Shown one piece after another: positions 61,355 to 64,000 of a stretch of 64,000 nucleotides of DNA. Both the position numbers and the translations under genes were made by a program. Where the stretch lies: assembly GCF_000424305.1 (NCBI RefSeq), contig NZ_KE384162.1:614685-678684 (forward strand). The letters are read 5' to 3'. The stretch is from Pseudobutyrivibrio ruminis AD2017 (lineage in GTDB: Bacteria; Bacillota; Clostridia; Lachnospirales; Lachnospiraceae). Numbering within the stretch: position 1 is the first letter of the stretch; every line of letters starts with the position of its first letter. Below the pieces are notes generated by a model, which searched no databases, had not been told where the DNA came from, and saw nothing but the letters and a program-made list of their open reading frames with translations.

Positions 61355-62251
61355 ATGAATACAAATTTTAGTATTCCAAAATCTGGGGAACTAGTTGTCC
61401 CTATGACTAATGACTATTTATTTAAAGCTCTACTGCAAGAGAATGAACATGTACTAAGAGGTTTGCTATGTTCTCTTCTTCATATGAATGAAGAAGACAT
61501 CAAATCTACAGAAATAACTAATAGTATCAAGTTAGGTGAATCCTTCACTGAAAAAACTTTCATGCTGGATGTTATTATCAATCTAAACAATTCCAAGACC
61601 ATTAATCTTGAAATGCAGGTCATCAATTATGACAATTGGACTGAGCGGTCACTAGCTTATCTTGGTAGAGAGTTTTCAAAAATACTTAAAGGTGCTGATT
61701 ATGCGGATGCACCGCCTGTACAGCAAATTGGAATTCTCAATTTTACACTGTTTAAAAATTATCCTAAATTCTACTCTACATATATGATGCAGGAGTTAGA
61801 AAATCACAATATTTACAGTAGTAAATTTGCACTTTCCGTGTTAGACTTAACTCAGATAGATAATGCAACTGATATTGACAAGTCCTACAGATTAGATCAT
61901 TGGGCTCGTCTATTCAGTGCAACAACATGGGAAGATTTGAACACTCTAGCAAAGGAGAATCCGATTATGGCTGAAGCTACAAACACCATTAATAAGCTAA
62001 CTGAAGATGAACTGGTTCGTGAAGCCTGCTTCAGACGTAATGAACAGCTTGCCCATGAAGCCGTTATTGCCCGAAAGCTTGAACAGCTTACTGAGGAAAA
62101 TGCGAAAATGAGCGCCGCCCTATCAGAAAAAGATGCCGCTCTTTCTGAAAAGGACGCTGCACTTTCCGAAAAAGACGCTACTTTGTCTGAAAAGGATATG
62201 ATTATAATGGAATTGAAAAAGAAGTTAGCAGCTCTAACAAATGATGAATAA
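61355..62251 (+). CDS. Rpn/PD-(D/E)XK nuclease family protein (transposase_31-like)
   Basis: 298 residues. 'MTNDYLFKALLQENEHVLRGLLCSLL' and 'MLDVIINLNNSKTINLEMQV' match the recombination-promoting nuclease (Rpn)/PD-(D/E)XK 'transposase' family; Asp and the Glu-x-Gln would be the active-site residues. The C-terminus is a coiled coil holding four 7-residue repeats of the type 'LSEKDAA'. Such genes are abundant and often multicopy in gut Clostridia; real transposition is not shown. AAAGGA precedes the ATG and a terminator follows the stop. The non-coding hairpin array begins directly downstream. Confidence 0.85.
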   Translation: MNTNFSIPKSGELVVPMTNDYLFKALLQENEHVLRGLLCSLLHMNEEDIKSTEITNSIKLGESFTEKTFMLDVIINLNNSKTINLEMQVINYDNWTERSLAYLGREFSKILKGADYADAPPVQQIGILNFTLFKNYPKFYSTYMMQELENHNIYSSKFALSVLDLTQIDNATDIDKSYRLDHWARLFSATTWEDLNTLAKENPIMAEATNTINKLTEDELVREACFRRNEQLAHEAVIARKLEQLTEENAKMSAALSEKDAALSEKDAALSEKDATLSEKDMIIMELKKKLAALTNDE

Positions 62252-62261
62252 ATAGTCTTTG

Positions 62262-62288
62262 AACCCTGCCTATGACAGGGTTCTTTTT
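62262..62288 (+). terminator. Terminator of the Rpn-family gene
   Basis: GAACCCTG, loop CCTATGA, CAGGGTTC, then a run of seven T. Ten bases after the stop codon. Confidence 0.9.
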
Positions 62289-62315
62289 TTATTGATTATA
62301 GAGGAAATGGCTGCA

Positions 62316-62339
62316 CGGTGGCTATGCCTATTGTTTACT
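62316..62339 (+). repeat. Boundary module 1
   Basis: CGGTGGCTATGCCTATT plus GTTTACT. First of five copies; the next begin at 62683, 63104, 63472 and 63834. Confidence 0.8.
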
Positions 62340-62395
62340 GTTCTCGAAGAGATGTTTATATGCATGGCTTGGCCATAGAATGGCGTTATTCTTAG

Positions 62396-62651
62396 TATAA
62401 GTATAAGATATAGTCGATTTTTCGATTTTATACTTATAACTGGGCAGATATGTGGTTCCCCCGTAGATAAAAGTATATAATCTGTTGAGATTTGCATGTC
62501 TTATACTTTTTTCGCCGGCAATACTATGTTTCAAAGCCCCAAAAAGTATAAGATTGCTAGTTAGCTTCTTCCTTATACTTTTTTTGTAGATTTCCCCATA
62601 TAAAGTTCATTTTTAAGTATAAGATTAGAATTTGAGCTTATTCTTATACTT
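62396..62651. repeat. Hairpin group 1: four units with AAGTATAAG/CTTATACTT arms
   Basis: Units start at 62396, 62469, 62541 and 62615, a period of 72-74 bases. Each has a left arm (TATAAGTATAA, AAAAGTATA, AAAAAGTATAAG, AAGTATAAG), a spacer of 21, 24, 19 and 19 bases, and the exact complementary right arm. Linkers between units are about 30 bases. Spacer sequences differ from each other. Arms often extend into A- and T-runs. Confidence 0.85.
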
Positions 62652-62682
62652 TTTATTAAACGGGACAGCCAGCGGGGAGGCG

Positions 62683-62706
62683 CGGTGGTTATACCTATTA
62701 TTTACT
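62683..62706 (+). repeat. Boundary module 2
   Basis: CGGTGGTTATACCTATT plus ATTTACT, preceded by GGGACAGCCAGCGGGGAGGCG and ending group 1. Confidence 0.8.
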
Positions 62707-62800
62707 TTGTCTATTGTGTTGTGCCGATTATGGGCGTGGGCTGTTGCGACATACCCATTTTGATTATTTTGTCTACTATATTCTGGCGCGTGAACTTTTG

Positions 62801-63056
62801 AGTATGACAAACATGGCTATATCGTAGAGTCATACTTTGTTTTGCTGCTGATGATGCCATTTTTCATTTTTAAGTATGACTTTTGCTTGATTTTGGACAT
62901 TAGATACTCACTTCTGCCATTCTCACGCTATTGCACCTTGGTTTACAGTATGACAACCTTATTTTCCGCCTATAGTCATACTTAAAACTTGGATTCAGCG
63001 CCCTTGCACTGCGATTACAAGTATGACTGTGGCAAATATAGCAGTTTGTCATACTT
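62801..63056. repeat. Hairpin group 2: units with AAGTATGAC/GTCATACTT arms
   Basis: Units start at 62801, 62872, 62947 and 63019 (period 71-75). Three have exact complementary arms and 20-base spacers (62809-62828, 62955-62974, 63028-63047). The unit at 62872 has a clear left arm but only a degenerate right arm. Compared with group 1, both arms have changed together (AAG/CTT to GAC/GTC), so pairing is kept. Confidence 0.85.
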
Positions 63057-63103
63057 CATTTTTATTTGCTTTGATTAAAAGGGGAACAACCAGCGGGGAG
63101 GCG

Positions 63104-63127
63104 CGGTGGTTATGCCTATTATTTACT
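63104..63127 (+). repeat. Boundary module 3
   Basis: CGGTGGTTATGCCTATT plus ATTTACT, preceded by CCAGCGGGGAGGCG. Separates groups 2 and 3. Confidence 0.8.
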
Positions 63128-63471
63128 GTTCTCGAAGAGATGTTTATATGCATGGCTTTGCCATAGAATGGCGTTATTCTTAGTATAAGTATAAGATATA
63201 GTCGATTTTCCGATTTTATACTTATAACTGGGCAGATATGTGGTTCACCCGTAGATAAAAGTATATAATCTGTTGGGATTTGCATGTCTTATACTTTTTT
63301 CGCCGGCAATGCTATGTTTCAAAGCCCCAAAAAGTATAAGATTGCTAGTTAGCTTCTTCCTTATACTTTTTTTGTAGATTTCCCCATATAAAGTTCATTT
63401 TTAAGTATAAGATTAGAATTCGAGCTTATTCTTATACTTTTTATTAAACTGGACAGCCAGCGGGTGAGACA

Positions 63472-63495
63472 CGGTGGTTATGCCTATTATTTACT
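63472..63495 (+). repeat. Boundary module 4
   Basis: CGGTGGTTATGCCTATT plus ATTTACT, preceded by the variant CCAGCGGGTGAGACA. Separates group 3 from the 53-bp array. Confidence 0.8.
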
Positions 63496-63531
63496 TTGTC
63501 TATTGTGCTGTGCCAACTGGACGACTTTGGG

Positions 63532-63778
63532 CACGCAGCGAAAACACTTTGGCTGCTGTGCGTGTTTAGCTGGGTGACTTTGGACACGCAGGAACACCTC
63601 TTTGGCTGCTGTGCGTGCTTGACTGGGCGACTTCGGACACGCAGGAACAACACTTCGACTCTGGTGCGTGCTTGACTGGGCGACTTCGGACACGCAGGAG
63701 CAACTCTTTGGCTCTGGTGCGTGCTTGACTGGACGACTTCAAACACGCAGGAGAAACACTTCGGCTCTGGTGCGTGTT
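63532..63778. repeat. Hairpin group 4: five 53-bp tandem units with CACGCA/TGCGTG arms
   Basis: CACGCA starts at 63532, 63585, 63638, 63691 and 63744, exactly 53 bases apart each time. Each is followed about 21 bases later by TGCGTG and then a roughly 20-base linker. Spacers here are similar to each other ('GGAACAACACTTCGACTCTG'-like), unlike groups 1-3. 53 is not a multiple of 3, so it is not a protein repeat. Confidence 0.9.
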
Positions 63779-63833
63779 TTGGGGACTTAAGAAATATGAT
63801 TTACGATGGCAAAGGGACAGAGGAACGGATGCG

Positions 63834-63851
63834 CGGTGGTTATGCCTATTT
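63834..63851 (+). repeat. Boundary module 5
   Basis: CGGTGGTTATGCCTATT, the last copy, closing the array. The ATTTACT tail is missing. Confidence 0.75.
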
Positions 63852-63864
63852 CTGCACATGACAA

Positions 63865-63884
63865 GAGCACCCCGAAGGGTGCTC
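63865..63884 (-). terminator. Strong GC hairpin after the right-edge gene
   Basis: GAGCACCC-CGAA-GGGTGCTC. Minus strand continues TTGTCATG, a poor U-run; plus strand continues CGTTTAT. Probably the terminator of the gene ending at 63923. Confidence 0.55.
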
Positions 63885-63922
63885 CGTTTATAAAGGAATT
63901 AGTATTGATATGAGATATTAGT

Positions 63923-64000
63923 TTATGGCTGATCTGTTGTTGGTTCTTCTGTTGATCCACCGCCTGGGTTCTCTGGGTCTGGATTCTCTGGATCTGGATT
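63923..64000 (-). CDS. C-terminus of a Pro/Glu/Asn-rich protein (partial)
   Basis: Last 25 codons only; the gene begins beyond the right edge. The sequence is a repeat of 'NPDPE' followed by 'NPGGGSTEEPTTDQP' and a TAA stop. Such tails are typical of linkers and ends of secreted or wall-associated proteins in this group. No domain can be named. Confidence 0.7.
   Translation of the reverse strand, partial: NPDPENPDPENPGGGSTEEPTTDQP

Larger units (their letters stand above)
62310..62727. repeat. Long direct repeat, copy A
   Basis: About 418 bases that recur at 63098-63515 with a constant offset of 788 and no insertion or deletion. I count 7 differences in about 330 aligned central bases (about 98% identity). 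Contains the first hairpin group and two boundary modules. No plausible gene on either strand. Confidence 0.9.
63098..63515. repeat. Long direct repeat, copy B (contains hairpin group 3)
   Basis: Near-identical to 62310-62727. Its hairpin units start at about 63184, 63257, 63329 and 63403 with the same AAGTATAAG/CTTATACTT arms and the same spacers as group 1. Confidence 0.9.

Noticed and set aside
61355..62251. Active insertion sequence
   Set aside because: The product belongs to the 'transposase_31/Rpn' group, but no terminal inverted repeats or target duplications flank the gene, and a normal promoter and terminator are present.
62289..63851. CRISPR array
   Set aside because: The repeated elements are inverted pairs around short spacers, not direct repeats of 23-40 bases. 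Spacers are copied with the duplicated group, and no cas genes are visible.
62270..63859. Small proteins on the minus strand with repeated 'NNRHNHRAS' and 'CPKS' segments
   Set aside because: They arise from the boundary modules and the 53-bp repeats. The period is not a multiple of three, frames change between units, and no ribosome sites precede them.
1..64000. tRNA or rRNA genes
   Set aside because: No cloverleaf-like sequence or rRNA segment was recognised. T-box and riboswitch leaders account for the structured intergenic regions.

Overview
The window is 64 kb of an AT-rich, low-GC Gram-positive chromosome, most likely from an anaerobic gut or rumen Clostridium-cluster bacterium of the Lachnospiraceae (Butyrivibrio/Pseudobutyrivibrio/Roseburia-like). 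The basis is strong AGGAGG-type ribosome sites, lipoproteins and cell-surface proteins without outer-membrane components, a cobalamin riboswitch, a tryptophan T-box and a preQ1 riboswitch, a cohesin/dockerin pair, and the oxygen-independent cobalamin route. This is inferred from gene content; no search was run.

Layout. 0-7.5 kb (minus): nitrogen assimilation operon gltB-gltD-glnA and the start of a response-regulator-like gene. 7.6-11.4 kb: esterase, DNA polymerase IV and a radical SAM protein. 11.4-33.3 kb (minus): one very long cobalamin operon. It starts at a B12 riboswitch with a terminator, then exported cobaltochelatase, ABC importer, cbiP, cbiC, cbiD, cbiF, cbiG, cbiH, a cbiJ-cbiE-cbiT fusion, cbiA, cobT, cobU, cobS, a short CobU-like gene, cobC, cbiB, cobD and a Gfo/Idh oxidoreductase. 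cbiL and an adenosyltransferase are not in the window. The upstream half of this operon carries eight copies of a ~47-bp double-hairpin repeat, and two small DUF559 genes each sit between inverted copies of it.

33.3-43 kb: an EAL phosphodiesterase with a degenerate GGDEF domain, a TetM-like ribosomal GTPase fused to a Rae1-like NYN ribonuclease, a YitT membrane protein, an rRNA cytosine methyltransferase, argS, queT under a preQ1-I riboswitch, and a divergent hotdog thioesterase. 43-49 kb: a MacA/MacB-type exporter divergent from an OmpR-type two-component system, with a phased direct-repeat operator between them. 49-54 kb: a large secreted subtilase containing an internal dockerin, translationally coupled to a small secreted cohesin-FnIII protein. 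54.3-61.2 kb: a rearranged trp operon (D-C-FB-A-E-G) behind a Trp T-box.

61.3-64 kb: an Rpn/PD-(D/E)XK family gene, then about 1.6 kb of non-coding DNA organised as groups of regularly spaced inverted repeats enclosing ~20-nt spacers. The groups are separated by five copies of a boundary module, and one group of hairpins is duplicated at about 98% identity. I know of no described element with this architecture. A secreted Pro-rich protein runs off the right edge. The strongest candidates for new biology are this composite hairpin array, the DUF559 modules with their repeats, and the GTPase-Rae1 fusion.
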